Assembly: GCA_051294375.1 (NCBI GenBank)
Contig: CM119263.1
Coordinates: forward strand, 13,316,199-13,380,198
Length of the DNA: 64,000 nt
DNA from: Paraspadella gotoi
Taxonomy: Eukaryota > Chaetognatha
Direction: 5' to 3'
Shown here: one piece after another, positions 32,926 through 45,188 of the stretch
Layout of the letters: each line of letters starts with the position of its first letter
Position numbering within the stretch: the first letter of the stretch is position 1
Translations under genes and position numbers: made by a program
The notes under the pieces: generated by a model
What the model saw: the letters and a program-made list of their open reading frames with translations, nothing else
What the model was told of the DNA's origin: nothing
The model's database searches: none

Positions 32926-34870
32926 CTGTCGTCTCTACCCTTTTTTATTAACGTTTCGACCTCTGCTCAACTAAATGGCTGACGTGCCTGTAAGTTCCTT
33001 CTCTGCGCATTTATTCTCTTGGGTGTATTCATTTGTTTTTCTGTCACTGTGTTTCGTCTCTTCTTTATTCTGCCTTTAATCATCTTTAAAACCTCCTTGT
33101 TTTCTCATTTTCTCCTGAGCGTTAAAATTAAGTCACCACTCTCCTTTCCTCAGGTTAACCAATCATCACGTGCTGTAACACGCGAGAAGCGAGCATGCTA
33201 TCATGTCCTTTTGAGAAGCTCCTCTTCTCTGATCTTTGCGAAGTCCTTTAGATAACCTTCTGTTCCTCATACTCTCTTCTCTCTATTCTCTCTCTCAACT
33301 CTCGTTCTCGTCAATCCTCTCTCCTACTCTAATTATCAATCTCTCACACTCTTAATCTCAATCTCTCACGTCTCTCTGCCATTTAACACCGCCTCAACAT
33401 CTTCTCTAAGTTTCCTCACACAGCGTGCATATCCTCTTTCTTCCGACAAGCAACGCCCAAGTCGCAGGTGCCAATTAATTAACGTAAATTCTCGACCTGA
33501 TATATAATCCTCAGACTGCTTTCTGTACTCGAGACCCTTTGTAACATTGCGAAAATTTTAATTTGGATTGAGGGCTTATTATCAATTAACGGAGTCTTCT
33601 TCGTGTAATCGCTTTAGCATTTTGGCGCATTGTTAAAAGCGGGTGTACAACAATGTCATAAATAAACACTCTCGCATCTTCAAAAGACTACTTTCCGCTT
33701 GTTTCATTCATAGCCTCTGGTTGTTGAAACTTAGGCTCTTCTTCGTATGTATAGCAGAAGGAAAGTCGTTGGCTTGCGAAACGCCCGATCTCTAACTGAT
33801 GGAAAAAGGCGATATCGGAGGACTGAAAAATTACAATTGGCAGACCATTTTGTTCCCCCCTAAAATAATTCTCCTAAAAAAATAAAATCAATAAATGGAG
33901 AAAAACATGAGTATCTCACTTATAAGAATATTCTTCCGGCGCAACATTTCCGGCTTTCGGCACCTTTTCTGTAAACACGTTTTATGCGACTAAAAATAAA
34001 AAACGGGAGGGCACTGAATTAGATTTTAAATTAAAAATAAAATCACTTGTTGTTCCTAGTCTGTTCGACACCCGCGGCTTCGGATCGGTACGCGATCAAT
34101 CGAAGTCCTCGGTAATCGCTACTCTCTCAGCCATTTTTGTTATTAACCGCAAAGAAAAAAACATGCAGGTTCATGGCGTGTAAACGCCAGACTTCGCACC
34201 CTCCTTTTTTATTTCCAAATTTTTCTGGGAGTTGCGTTGGTCGAGCATGGAGTGAAAAAGCAATTCAAGTCGAGAGCAAAATAAATTAGAAAAATTAACA
34301 TTAAATTAATAATTCAAAAATAAGTTTTTACACATGAACTCGAAACCCTGGGCAACGTGGGCAATAGAAACTCTGTTTATGGGGAAACGGTTAATGATGA
34401 CGTTTGGACCGAATTAAAGTGATTTTTAAATCGTTTCACACCCGCTTGATAAAACGGCAGCTTGAATAAACAGCGAAGCTTAATGAACAGTATTTTCGGC
34501 ATATAAATAGAAACTATTGGCTCATACAGATCGACCGTTAAAAAGACGGCAAGTAACATTATCACAAAACGCGTAGCAGCCAGTTCCTCAACTAAGATAA
34601 CAGACAATTGATATGAATGACGATTGCGGTGTTAAATATGAAACAAATAACAATACATAGAACACACACTGATTCCAACGCCACTCCGCACATAATCAGC
34701 GCCACTTAAATGATTCAATTCCTTTTGTCACTCTAAAGGCGTATTTGATGATCGAGACTCGAAGTCTCGTAGAAGCCGGAAATCTCTGAGCGTTATACGT
34801 TTTTGAGATATTATTTGAGAGACTGAGCCAAGAACGTCGCCTGTATATCACGAGTCAACGCCTGAGACGC
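32926..34870 (+). repeat. error-rich copy of 27118-27687 with a 1.13 kb insertion
   Basis: Matches the clean left flank of block A in two parts (32926-33545 and 34676-34870), with frequent inserted bases of the kind seen in uncorrected long reads. The middle, about 33546-34675, has no counterpart in the clean copy. Confidence 0.7.
33546..34675. other. insertion absent from the clean copy, content unrecognised
   Basis: About 1.13 kb of AT-rich DNA located between CTCGAGACCC and TCAGCGCC. I find no terminal inverted repeats, target-site duplication, poly(A) tail or transposase. A 76-residue minus-strand frame (34377-34607) with a hydrophobic N-terminal half is its only notable frame. It could be a haplotype-specific insertion, a piece lost from the clean copy, or a chimeric read. 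Confidence 0.4.
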
Positions 34871-35690
34871 GAGATTGTCGACTCTTGCGTTAGAAGAGTG
34901 AGAGAACAGAAATCATGTATAAAGTACTTTAGTTTCGGCTCTTTTATATTATGATATAATGTCTCTCTATCTCTAATCATTTTATCAAATCACTGCTTAA
35001 CTTTTCGGTCATCACGCGCCGCATATTTATTCTTCTCTCTTACCATAGTCAGCTATATATACAGAAAATGATACAATTTAGAAATTAATGTTTTCATAGT
35101 TTTGAAAGCAGATTCGAAAATTCTTGCATTAAAGTTAGCCACAAAATTTAAAAAAACTAGTATTTTTTATTGCAAATAATTTAAATTATAAAGGTTAATA
35201 ATACAATACGTTTTTTAGGATTTTGATCCACTTATGAAATAATTTTCAAAAAAAGAAGTTATAGTTCCTTTATCAACTTTTCGTGAGGAATTCGGAAATC
35301 TACTTTTAAAAATAAGAAAAACTGTGGACGTCAACACAAGTTTCAGAATCAAGAATGATGTTGCGTCGGCAGCAAAACGCATTTTAAAAATTTTTACACT
35401 TTTCTTCAGTAGCTTTCACGCTATAAATATGGGCGACTTGGGCGTATGGAAAATTGAAAAAATTAAATTAAATTTTTTTATTATTAAAAATGTTCACAGG
35501 TACATCAGCCTGTTGCGTGATCTACTATTCGCATTTTGTATTCTCTATTGATTTTAATATTTTTGCTACGCTTTAATATGCATACATAAAAGTATAAGAA
35601 ATAGGCTTTCTTGCTAGGCCTGTTTGGATGACCGCGTCATTCGCCAATTTGAGTTGAGTATGAGTCGGGTTTGTCTTCACGATCCGAGCC
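34870..35690. other. probable content of the 27688 gap, AT-rich part
   Basis: AT-rich unique DNA beginning where the noisy left-flank copy passes the gap edge. A 75-residue plus-strand frame (35324-35551) looks unremarkable. No gene is called. Confidence 0.4.
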
Positions 35691-35715
35691 GGGGCGTGGA
35701 TTTTCGAGTCCGCTG

Positions 35716-35967
35716 TCATCGCATGTCCAACGTTCGTTCCCACGCCGGGAAGTGACGTGAATTGTCGGATACGGTGTCGGCGCCTATCGGCCGGCGCGGG
35801 GCGGAGTCGACTTCATCCGAAGGCGTCGGTGAAGTCGTTTTCGTCGACAGGTGAATATCTCCGTGCGCCGATCGGGATGTCATGTCGTCGTTGGCGGCGA
35901 GAGACGTGTTTGGCGTCGGAGCAAGTTCGACGTTGTTATCGTCCGCGACGTCGGCGACGGATATCGA
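35716..35967 (-). CDS. probable terminal exon, Ser/Thr/Asp-rich tail, unrecognised
   Basis: On the minus strand a canonical acceptor (TTGGATTATTTTCAG) is followed directly by an 83-residue frame in phase 0 ending in a stop at 35716-35718. The residues read like a disordered cytoplasmic or regulatory tail (SVADVADDNN, TSLAANDDMTSRSAHGD, STKTTSPTPSDEVDSAPRR). The segment is CpG-rich and free of simple repeats, in contrast with its surroundings. Upstream exons would lie at higher coordinates on the same strand, but none is obvious before the block A boundary. The alternative is a CpG-island promoter. Confidence 0.4.
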   Translation of the reverse strand, partial: SISVADVADDNNVELAPTPNTSLAANDDMTSRSAHGDIHLSTKTTSPTPSDEVDSAPRRPIGADTVSDNSRHFPAWERTLDMR

Positions 35968-36039
35968 CTGAAAATAATCCAAGTCGTAATACCTAATCCG
36001 GAAAACCGATGTATAGCTCGATGTTCTGACATACACAAT

Positions 36040-36450
36040 AGGAACGACGACGACGACGCACGACGAAAAAAAAAGCACGTTTTCTTCACGACGTCAGTTT
36101 TAATCTCATGAGATACAGGGAGTAAATCATAAAGAATGTGTCTCGTCAAATCGACGAGGGACGAAGAGAAACCAAAAACCGTCGAAGTAATTTGACGTCA
36201 CGAAAATCAGATGCAGTCGACGAAGAACGTAACATTTCGCGGAAGTGAGGATGAATGCAAGTCGACTGACGAGGGCGGCGGCGGCGGCGGTGGCGGCGGC
36301 GCGGCGCGATGAAACGCGTCGAAGCGAAACGATGACGTTTGGGTGGGAGGGGAAGTTGGGCTCAAGTGCGCGGAGAGAAACGGGGAAAGGATCTACTCGG
36401 CGGGGAAGGAATATAGCGGAAGATAGGAAGCGTCGGGTGCGCAAAGGAGG
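36040..36450. promoter_or_regulatory. CpG-rich island with CRE-like sites
   Basis: Contains TGACGTCA at about 36194 and a related GACGTCAG near 36091, plus a GGCGGC run (36271-36300). Either a promoter firing to the right or an upstream part of the minus-strand gene at 35716-35967. Confidence 0.3.
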
Positions 36451-36454
36451 TAGG

Positions 36455-36930
36455 GGGGAGATGAGAGAGAGAGAGAGAGAGAGCAGAGAGAGAGAGGGAG
36501 AAGAAGAGAGAGAGGAGAAGAGAGAGACGAGATGCAGAGAGGAGATGAGAGAGCGTCCCTGAACGAAAAAGTTAGTAGTTCGCCCGAGCGTTGCTCTCTT
36601 TCGTCTCCCCTACTGCTTACTCCCGTTTTATTGAATTGAGTAGAAAATGACAACCGATCCCACATAAAGCGGTGTCATGATACATCTGGACAATTCTGGG
36701 CGTAAACTTTCAGAAAACAATGATTCCCGTATTTGCTACATGCCTGGATTTAACTAGACACGATCAGATCTATTCATTAGAGCCCACGGCCAGTACCTTT
36801 TTTCAAAGATTTGACTTGGACCGAAAAAACAAAATCATATTTCTTTATAAAATATTAACCATTTCGAGGGAAGATTTTTTCCCCAATTTTTTCGATACCT
36901 TCTCCCTCCCTCCCTCTCTGCTCTCTCTCT
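36455..36930. other. GA-rich patch and spacer before block A copy 2
   Basis: GA-rich at 36464-36550, then mixed spacer. CT-rich DNA from 36895 merges into the start of block A at about 36930. No gene is seen. Confidence 0.5.
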
Positions 36931-39900
36931 CTCGCTCTCTCTTTCATAATTCGTTTTTTCATTATTTCCGAGACCCTCATCAGTCTGTTCTGATAGGTGA
37001 ATAATGGAGTAATTTTAAACTTAAATTGATTAAATAATGATTTCAAGATTGTAATAATTGAATTATTCCAAAAAGTTCAATCTATTAAGAAAAAAGCAAA
37101 TCTAAATGAAAATCGACTGATGCGGTGCTTAAAATAACTTCTCTTAAACACATTTAGATTTTAATATAATCCCACGAAAAGGAAAGGAGCAAGAAAAATT
37201 TATATTGTTTTTTTTTATAGATTATATCGGGGTGAAGTCAAATATGCGAGAGCAGAGGAAAGGAAATAAAAACGGCTCACACCAACCTCACGATAAATTA
37301 ATTTTTTTTATAAAAGCTCCCGCTTTCGAGGGATTAAAGAACAATTTCTCTTACTTTTTCCAAACCGCTTATAAGCTGACGGGATATGTCAATGATGCAT
37401 CTGGAAAAAGAGACTTTTTTTTTCGTCTTAAGGATTTAAGATCATGGAAGGAAGGAAAAAAAAAATAGAGACTATATTTTGAGCGTTTATTTCTATTCGT
37501 TTATAATTACTCATTTTAATTGTTGATTTTTTTTTTATAAAGTTTTATCTTAACGAAATAAAATCCCGGTGGAAGTTCACCAAGCCAGTGAGTGGCCTGA
37601 CGAGTTTTTCCGACAGACTCGCATGGGCAAACCTTAAGGTCTTCGGGGTGAAAGCCTACGGACAAATCTTCCCGATTAGTTTAGAAATCAGACCTGGAAC
37701 AATATACTTACCCTTAATATTACCATAAAAAAAAGCCAACAGTTTCAAATGCTCGATTTTTGAAAATTACCGCTAGACGCTTGTTGTTCTGGCTTCATTG
37801 TTTGTTGTTGTCGCGATGGGTCGGTACAGGCGCCGTCTCTCATTACGCATCTCCTCTCCTTTCTCTCTTGAAACGTAAGATTTAAGGCGGACCAAAAAGC
37901 CAAAAAGTTGTGACTTTTAAATTTTGACCAACAAAATTCTTTTTTACACCACCCAACGCACTCTTCCGGGCTCATCCGAGTTATTAATGTGAATAAATGA
38001 ATGAATAATGAAATGATAAACAACCTTTTTTCCCAAGGAACGATAAGGAAAAGAAAGATAAAGAAAACACTTTTCTCCCCCCCTTCACAAAAAAAAAATT
38101 TTTCTATCAAAAAAGTAAGGTTCGAACCGGGCACGTCGCTCTCCTACAGGGGTTAGTTTTTGTTTTGTAAACTTTCTCCTTTGATTGTTTCGGGTCCCTC
38201 TAGCCTTACTTCTTTTATTTCTAGTTCCTTATTTTTTTTTACTTTCTTTATTTTTATGTGTGCTGTATTGTTATTCAGTGGGATTCGATCAAGCCTATTA
38301 CCTTTTCATCATCGCAGACTTTCATACATTACTTGGTTCAAGGCGAATTTTTTTCCGGTGAGGCGAGAGAAAGGAAAAGAAAAAGATAGCGACTCAAATC
38401 CTTTTTTTCTAATTTGTTTGCTTCGGTATTTTTCTTTCACTTATTCTCCCTTTCCCCACTTCGCGATTTCGCTTTCACTTATTTTTTTGCTTCAATCAAA
38501 ATTCATAGACAAAAAAAATGATCAAGAGTTGCATCGACGAAAAAAATTTGCAAAATGAATAATGAAAAAGATTTTATTTTCTTCTTATTATATCTTTATT
38601 TATTAAGAAAGGAAAAGCGATTTTTTTGTTTTTGTTAATTGATGTAAATGAAAGGGACGGCCCCGTAATTACACCGACTTGTTCTGAGGCCAGATCTCAA
38701 GTTACTCTCTCTCTGTCAAGTTAACAAAATTACTAGGGAAACCTCAAGTTGTTTTTTTTTTTCGCTCGAAACTAATCGAATACGAAGTTTTTTTGCTAAT
38801 TAACGTAGCTTTTGAGGCAAATATTGGCTTTGCCATTCTGTTTTCAAGCGATTTGGCCATAACTATAATTCCCTGTCATTAAAACCTACGATATACTCTT
38901 GTTTACCTAAAAATCTCGTTACTGATTTTCTGTTCAAATCGCAAAAAAAAAAGTGATTTACTTGGGACTGACTCACTTGTTCCTTAAAACTCATTAATAG
39001 GGTGTTAATCTTCCGAGATTACCAATAACTAAAAATCCTTTTACCTCTATTTGAATGCAAAAAAAAAAAAAAAAACGAAAAACAAAACAAACTCATACAT
39101 CTCAAAGAAATTTTGTTAAAAAAATGCCAGAAAACATATCATTCTATGATTATTGTAAAAGTGTATAGGCTTCAATTGTACATATTTTCATGCCCGACCC
39201 TTCTCCTCTCTCCCCCCATTTCCCGCCCCCCCCAAAAAAAAACACGAAAAAAGAATAGTTATCCCCTTGTTTTCCGTTGTTTATCATCTTCATTTTTTCC
39301 TATGTCTTTTGTTACTTTGTACACTTCACTGTTTTTTGCCCTAAAAATCTATTGTTCAATAGAAACGAAAAACATTATCTTATTTGTTAAAAACTTATTT
39401 ATTGATGATACCAGCACTGTTTTGTGATAAGACCTTGTGTGTAAATCCTTTGAAAAATGAAAAAAGACCACGATCGATTAATATACTTCCATTGCAGCCC
39501 AAATATCGTATTCTTATTATTTTCAATCGAAATTAGAGAGAGAAAGAAATCTATAGTCAGTTAATTACAATATTTGTATTTTTTTATTTTTCGAGAGTTG
39601 TGAGTTGTGAAAAGAAAATCCCGGTGCTAGAAATTCTTTGCTTCCACCGTCAGAAAAGAGGAAAATTAGAAATTCGAAAATACAAAAAACGGAAGAGAAA
39701 AAAAAAAAGAGAAAAAGATAAAGCCATGATTTGAGACTCGGAGAAGGAGTGAGAGTGGGAGAGAACAAAGTTGGACACCTCCAATTCCTGGAAGCCGCCT
39801 GATAACAACTCGAAAAAACTCCATTTGCATTTTGCAATTTCTTCTTCTTCTATGATAATGTAATCTTCGTGCGTCTGTTGCGGCTTCTGATTGGCGTTCG

Positions 39901-40670
39901 TTTCGTCTTTGTGACGTCCTGACTTGTTTGGCGCTAACAGATTGAAACGCGACCACCATGGCGGCGACCACAAGGCGCGCTAAGTTTGTGGTGCCAGATT
40001 AAAGCCCAACAATTGTGAACGTGATCAGTGATCACGGTAGCGAGCAATTATGTCTTCTTTTCCTCCGACTTTTTACAAAAATAAATTTTTTTTTTGAAAT
40101 TGGAAAAAAAATTTTTAAAAAATTATGGAAGATTCCTTAGTAAAATAATACCCAAAATATATTAGGATTAGAGTTTATATCAAAAACTATGTTAAAAGCT
40201 AAATTGTAAAAAATTATTTATTTTCCTTACATGTTTATTTAACTCCAGTCTGCTGATCCGGTAAAGATATGACAGAGAAGGCCGGAACCAGTAAAAACCT
40301 CAACAGGATTACGATCTTTTCTTTCGACCGAATCCAATATCTTCACGAACTCTTTTTCTGTTCTTTCTTAACAATACAGTCGAATCTTTCGCGTTACTCG
40401 ATCGGGAAGCAATTGACGACGCCCATCGCGCGGAAAATTCACTGCCTCACGTGATCGACGATTCACCGTGCAATCGCGCCCTTAATCTCATTGCATATTT
40501 GGAAAGGTCAAAGGGAAAACGAGAGGCTGTTTGATGAAAAGCGGGTGAGAAAGAATAGGGGTGAGATTGACCGCCGACGAAACTAGAAAGAAAAGAGAAT
40601 ATTGACACAAAAGAGAATCTGTCGCATTGTTATCATTCCGTCTTATGATACTGGGAGAGTCAAAATAATC

Positions 40671-40726
<56 letters not shown>

Positions 40727-40733
40727 AGGAGAG

Positions 40734-40794
<61 letters not shown>

Positions 40795-41960
40795 AGAGAG
40801 GAGGAAGGAGAGAGAGAGTAGAGAATTTATAGATTTAATGAAATACGCCTAGTTGCAAGTAATTTTACTTCTGTTAGAAAACTCTCGCCGCTTTTACTAC
40901 GGTTTTTTTTTCAATAATAAAAAAATAAATGAATCATAATAGTATTTTCAAATTGGTCTCCTTTGCTTTGTCTCTCTTCCTCGCTCATGATCATAATCTC
41001 CTTAACCATCGCCCGCGTCATCATCGCGGCCGGCGTCTTTAAGTAAAAAAAAAAAGATAAAAAAAAAAAAAAAAAAAAATTAAACGACAAAAGAAAAAAA
41101 AAAGAAAAAAAAAATTAAAAAAAAAAAAATATGAAAAAAAAATCGAAAATAAAAAAAAAAAAATGTTAAGAGAGAGAGAGGAGAAGAGAAGACGAGAAAG
41201 AGAGAGGAGCAGAGAGAAGTGAGATGAGAGAGAGAGAGAGAAGAGGAGAGAGAGAGAGAGAGAGAAAAAAGAGGGGAGAGAATTTTTGGCTGTCGTCAAA
41301 AAACCAATTCGTGGCCGGCTTTTAAAAGGGCGCCGGTTTTTAAGAGATGGGGGAAAGGGCAAGCGCCGGCTCGGGATATGACGCCGACGGGGGGGCGTGA
41401 GGGAGCGCCACAATGAAGTTCACCTTTTGTCTTTTTGTTCCTTTGGTTTCTCGTCCGTCGCGTCTTTTGTCTTCCTTCTCGCTTTTTCATTCCGAGCGCC
41501 CCCGCTCGTTTTCTCTCTTCATTTGCTCGACTCGCGCAGCCCTCTTTTCCCTCTCTCCTTACTGAACATCCAACTTCCTGCTTTTCCTATTCTTCCGACT
41601 TTCACAATATCATCCCACTCATGCTTCACTCACTTATCAGTGCCCTTTTTTTCTTTATTTTCCCGCTTTTTCTTCCTTAGTGGGCCTATTTTTTCTGACC
41701 TCCCCTACCTCTCCCTGACACTATGCTTCCCCTATTTCTCCCTATTCTTTCCTAATTCCTCCAATCTATCCCTTCTCACCTCTTCTTATCTTTTCTATCG
41801 CTTTCTTCCCATCTCCCCTCTCTCTCTATCCCCTCCCTTCCTCGTTTACCTAATCTCACCCCCGCTCGCCCTCTCTTATCATCCCACGTATCATGTTTTT
41901 TAACACATCAACTGGAAAACAATCCGCAACATATAACCATCGGATAAGTCTCTCGTAGTC
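36930..41960 (+). repeat. block A, copy 2
   Basis: Collinear with 27886-32640 throughout, but about 6% longer because of scattered one- to few-base insertions. Inserted bases occur both in homopolymers and elsewhere. Genes and sites named for copy 1 recur here in damaged form. Confidence 0.85.
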
Positions 41961-42110
41961 TCCCTGTACTCCTTCTTTCTCGTTCATCTCTCTCTCCTCT
42001 CTCCTCTCTCTCTCCTCTCTCTCTCCTCTCTCTTCTCTCTCTCTCTCTCTCTCATCTCTCTCTCTTCTCTCTCTCTCATCTCGTCGTTTTCTCTCTCTCT
42101 CTCTTCTCTT

Positions 42111-42135
42111 NNNNNNNNNNNNNNNNNNNNNNNNN
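42111..42135. other. assembly gap, 25 N
   Basis: Separates the CT-rich end of block A copy 2 from the start of block B copy 1. The bridge at 52100-52270 shows that these two are adjacent in the genome across a CT array. Confidence 0.95.
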
Positions 42136-42641
42136 CTCTCTCTCGGCGAAGTTGCCAGAAACTGCGAGCCAGCAACTATCTTGATGAAGCTGAGACAAAG
42201 GCAGCAGTTTTTATTGCTTTTCTTTATGTGTCGCTATTTTGTTCAACTCATACAATGTTTAAGGCACAAAAAGTCATTGCATTTCGGAAATTTTAACTCA
42301 ATATAAAATCATTACATTGGATGTTTTTTTAAAAGTTAATACTCAAATGGCAAACTTCAACAAATCAAGTACCCAAGTACACAAATACCCAAAAATCGAT
42401 AAAATATCGAAAAAAATATTTTTTTTAAATATTACGTATTTGACCTATGGACGGCAATAAATTAAATAAATAAAATAAACAACAACGAAAACTCGACAAA
42501 AAAAAACACAAAAACAACGACAAGCAAAACAACAACAACAACAACGCCTAATTCAATTGAAAGGAGCGACTCGTCGATCGGAAAACAACAACAAACAGTC
42601 GATAGCGATAATTGAGAATAGAGGAAAAAAATTGAAAGCAT

Positions 42642-42959
42642 GTGGCTCGGATTTGGACGAGCAAAGTGGGAGAAAGCGGAGGTGGGATGGAGATAAGGAA
42701 GGAAGGGGTTAAGGGGATAGGTGGTGGTGGGGGTGGTGGTCGTGGTGGTCGTCGTCGAAACGCTTCGTCGATGTTTGATGATAATAGTGAAGCAGCGAAA
42801 GGAATCGATTTGATTCGATTAGGGAAAGAGGAAGAGGAAGAAGAAGAGAAAGAGGAAGAAGACGGGGAGAACGAAGACGAAGAGGAAGAGGAGGACGAGG
42901 AGGAGGCGCCGAGATTCGGCCGAAAAAAAATCGGACGTGACAAAAGGAATACAACGTGA
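42642..42959 (+). CDS. low-complexity Gly-then-acidic ORF in block B
   Basis: A 105-codon frame with a Gly-rich part, then FDDNSEAAKGIDLIRLGK, an acidic run of about 35 Glu/Asp residues and a basic end (APRFGRKKIGRDKR). The order could be a nuclear acidic protein, but purine-rich DNA favours such frames by chance. The copy at 52890-53450 has about 200 extra bases and frameshifts. It lacks an ATG at the nominal start and has no clear splice borders. Confidence 0.2.
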   Translation: MARIWTSKVGESGGGMEIRKEGVKGIGGGGGGGRGGRRRNASSMFDDNSEAAKGIDLIRLGKEEEEEEEKEEEDGENEDEEEEEDEEEAPRFGRKKIGRDKRNTT

Positions 42960-44039
42960 CAAAGAAGAAAACAAAAGATGAACCCGAGCGAGACGAAGAA
43001 GTGAAAGCGGGGGGGGAGGAAGAGGGCAGGCGTTGGAAGTTAAACGGGGAGGGAGAGAGAAGGATGGAAGTTAAACATGGCGGAATGGAGATAGAGAGGG
43101 TGGGAATGGGTTGATAGAAAAACAAGAAAAGAAGATATTAGAGAGACTGAGAGATATATAGATTGTTTAATTATACTGTTATACAATTACAAATAAGTTG
43201 AGCGGAGGGCAGCGAACAGAAATATAGCGGGGAAGGCAGGGAACGAAAGAGAGAGAGAGTTTTAGGGTTTCATGAAGAATGAAGAAAGCGAAAATGGAAC
43301 TGGCGATTTCGTGGGAATAGGATTCAATAAGAAGTAAAGAGATTGAGAACCGAAACAAGAAAAACAACAACTAAAACAAAGCAATTTGGAACAAGCGGAG
43401 AAGAGAGGACGGGGACCGAAAACGACGACGAAAAATGATGAAGAAAAAGTGAGCGAAAAGAGAAAAGAAGAAGAAAAGAGCGAAAGAAAAAGAAGGAGAC
43501 GAAATCGGGTCAGACTTCATATGGAATTAACGACGCGGACTCGTGGGCAAACAGGTCTGGATGGTTGAGCGTGGGGAGGGGGGGTAAGGATGGTGGTCGC
43601 GTCGGGACAGGGTGGAGGTGGAGAGAGAAATTTAAGGTGGAAAGGAAAACTGATGAGGATGGAGAACGAAGTACGGGCTGGTGGGAAAAGGTTAGAAAGG
43701 TGGGAAAGTGGAAGGTGGGGATTTCGGAGGATGAGATTGGAGCCTGAAGGGGAGTCAGCGTCTTTTAAACTTAATTTATTTCACTTGAGTTCATTTTTAT
43801 ATTTACTTCTTCATCTTTCATCTTCTTTTTTTTCTGAACATTTTCATTCTTGCTTCTTTTTTTCACATCGGTCTCGCTCTTGATAAGGAATCTTCGCCGA
43901 GAATAAATGAGGTCAAGTGGGGAGAAGTCAAGCGAAACGAAAGAGAAAAGAAAAACAAAAAGAAAGAAAAAAAAGGCGATCGCCGAACAATCGATTATTA
44001 ATCTTCTTTCTTTATTACTTTTTTTCCTTCGGTTTCCGG

Positions 44040-44290
44040 ACTTTGGGGCCGAAAATCCGGCGCCGGCTTAAGTCGACGCCGCCGTCGGCCTCTTTTTTGT
44101 TTTTGCCCGACACTCTGACTCGATTCACGGTCAAGTGTCGGTATAAAGATTAAGTTTCTTAATCGACTCTTTATTTTCGATTCTTTGTCGACGAGTTTTT
44201 CATCTTTCGCCGACGGTTTTTCGATAAACATTTAGGCCGACATTTGGTGAGGCCAACTGCGTGGGAAGAAACTACTTCTCTCTCATCCGC
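44040..44290 (+). promoter_or_regulatory. TATA-containing promoter and 5' UTR of the block B gene
   Basis: A perfect TATAAAG lies at 44142-44148, within a segment that is GC-rich just upstream (GCCGACGGCGGCGTC-type DNA at 44060-44090). Transcription would begin about 30 bases downstream, leaving a 5' UTR of roughly 120 bases before the ATG at 44292. The same elements are at 54632-54638 and 54782 in copy 2. Confidence 0.45.
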
Positions 44291-44291
44291 A

Positions 44292-44694
44292 ATGAGTCAA
44301 GAATCGATAAATTGAAAGGAAAAAAAAGGTAAGTTTATTACTTGGGTGAGGATTTTGGTCCGGACTCGGAGAAAAGCAATCTCCAAAACGGATATGAGGT
44401 CAGTTAATCGGTTTGTGAATCTTGTGTAACTTGGCTTCGTTGAATGTGAGAGTAATTCTGATGTTGGTGAGAGGTCTCGCATACTTCATTTCCGTACATA
44501 TAAAGTATAAACATTATACCACTTCCTTAATAGGGAAGCCAGGTACTCTGGAAGTGCATGAACAAGACTGTGAGAGAGTCTTGATTGATAGCTTGCAGGG
44601 ATCTGCTATGTCATTATCTTGTAAGCGAGATGGAGGCCTTAAATCGCCAAAGCCTGTCCAAAGTCAGGGGCAAGATAGCTTGTATATTAAATGA
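44292..44694 (+). CDS. two-exon gene for a 65-residue unrecognised protein (copy 1)
   Basis: Exon 1 runs from ATG 44292 to 44327 and ends at AAAG|GTAAGT, a perfect 5' splice site. The intron is 44328-44533 (206 bp), ending CTTCCTTAATAG. Exon 2 runs 44534-44694 (TGA). Exon 2 needs one carried base, which exon 1 supplies in copy 2. In this copy exon 1 lacks one base after TCG and hits a stop. The protein starts MSQESHKL, is basic around the junction and continues GKPGTLEVHEQDCERVLIDSL, with a Ser/Lys/Gln-rich end. There is no signal peptide or membrane segment. An AATAAA lies at 44876-44881. A further alternative donor (TCTT|GTAAGC) sits inside exon 2. I do not recognise the family. It might be the 5' end of a larger gene. 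Confidence 0.5.
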
Positions 44695-44875
44695 ATGGAT
44701 AATTTTTATATTGGTTGTACCAATGTCATAATAATTTTGGAAACAATTATGAAATTGACAATGATATTGTTTTTCTCTTTTTTCCTCTTTTCTCATTTAT
44801 AACCGTCGCCTTAGGAGAAACAGGGGATGGTCGAACTCAGATACTACTACTTTTTTCGTGGCTAAAATCGGGGAA

Positions 44876-44881
44876 AATAAA
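44876..44881 (+). terminator. poly(A) signal candidate
   Basis: AATAAA 182 bases after the stop codon of the small block B gene. The same signal is in copy 2 near 55372. Confidence 0.35.
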
Positions 44882-45188
44882 TCTTCTCCCCTTCCATTAT
44901 TTTCGTGTTATTATTTTTATTGTTTTAATCTTTTTTAATTTTTACTTTAACTCTCAAAAATTACAAGTTGGGTGAAAAAAAACAAAAACAATCATCACAA
45001 ATTCTCAAAATTCCTTCCTTCTTCCCAGTAACCCCATCCTATTTCTCCTAATTTCCCCCCCCTTTCCATCCTTTACCCTCCTACCCCTTCCCGAACCCCT
45101 CGGCCTCTCCGTCTCTCGCTTGAGCCCCGTTGGCTCGAGCCCAGGAGCCAGGCTCTGGCCTTGGGGACTGATGAAAATTCATCTCCTC

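Noticed and set aside
33546-34675. DNA transposon or retrotransposon insertion
   Set aside because: No terminal inverted repeats, target-site duplication, poly(A) tail, integrase or reverse-transcriptase motif could be found, so no element type is named.
36930-41960. Recent tandem segmental duplication of block A
   Set aside because: Differences are mainly insertions spread evenly through coding-like and repetitive DNA. The presence of 25-N gaps and an inverted, noisy partner favour assembly redundancy. Not excluded without read depth.
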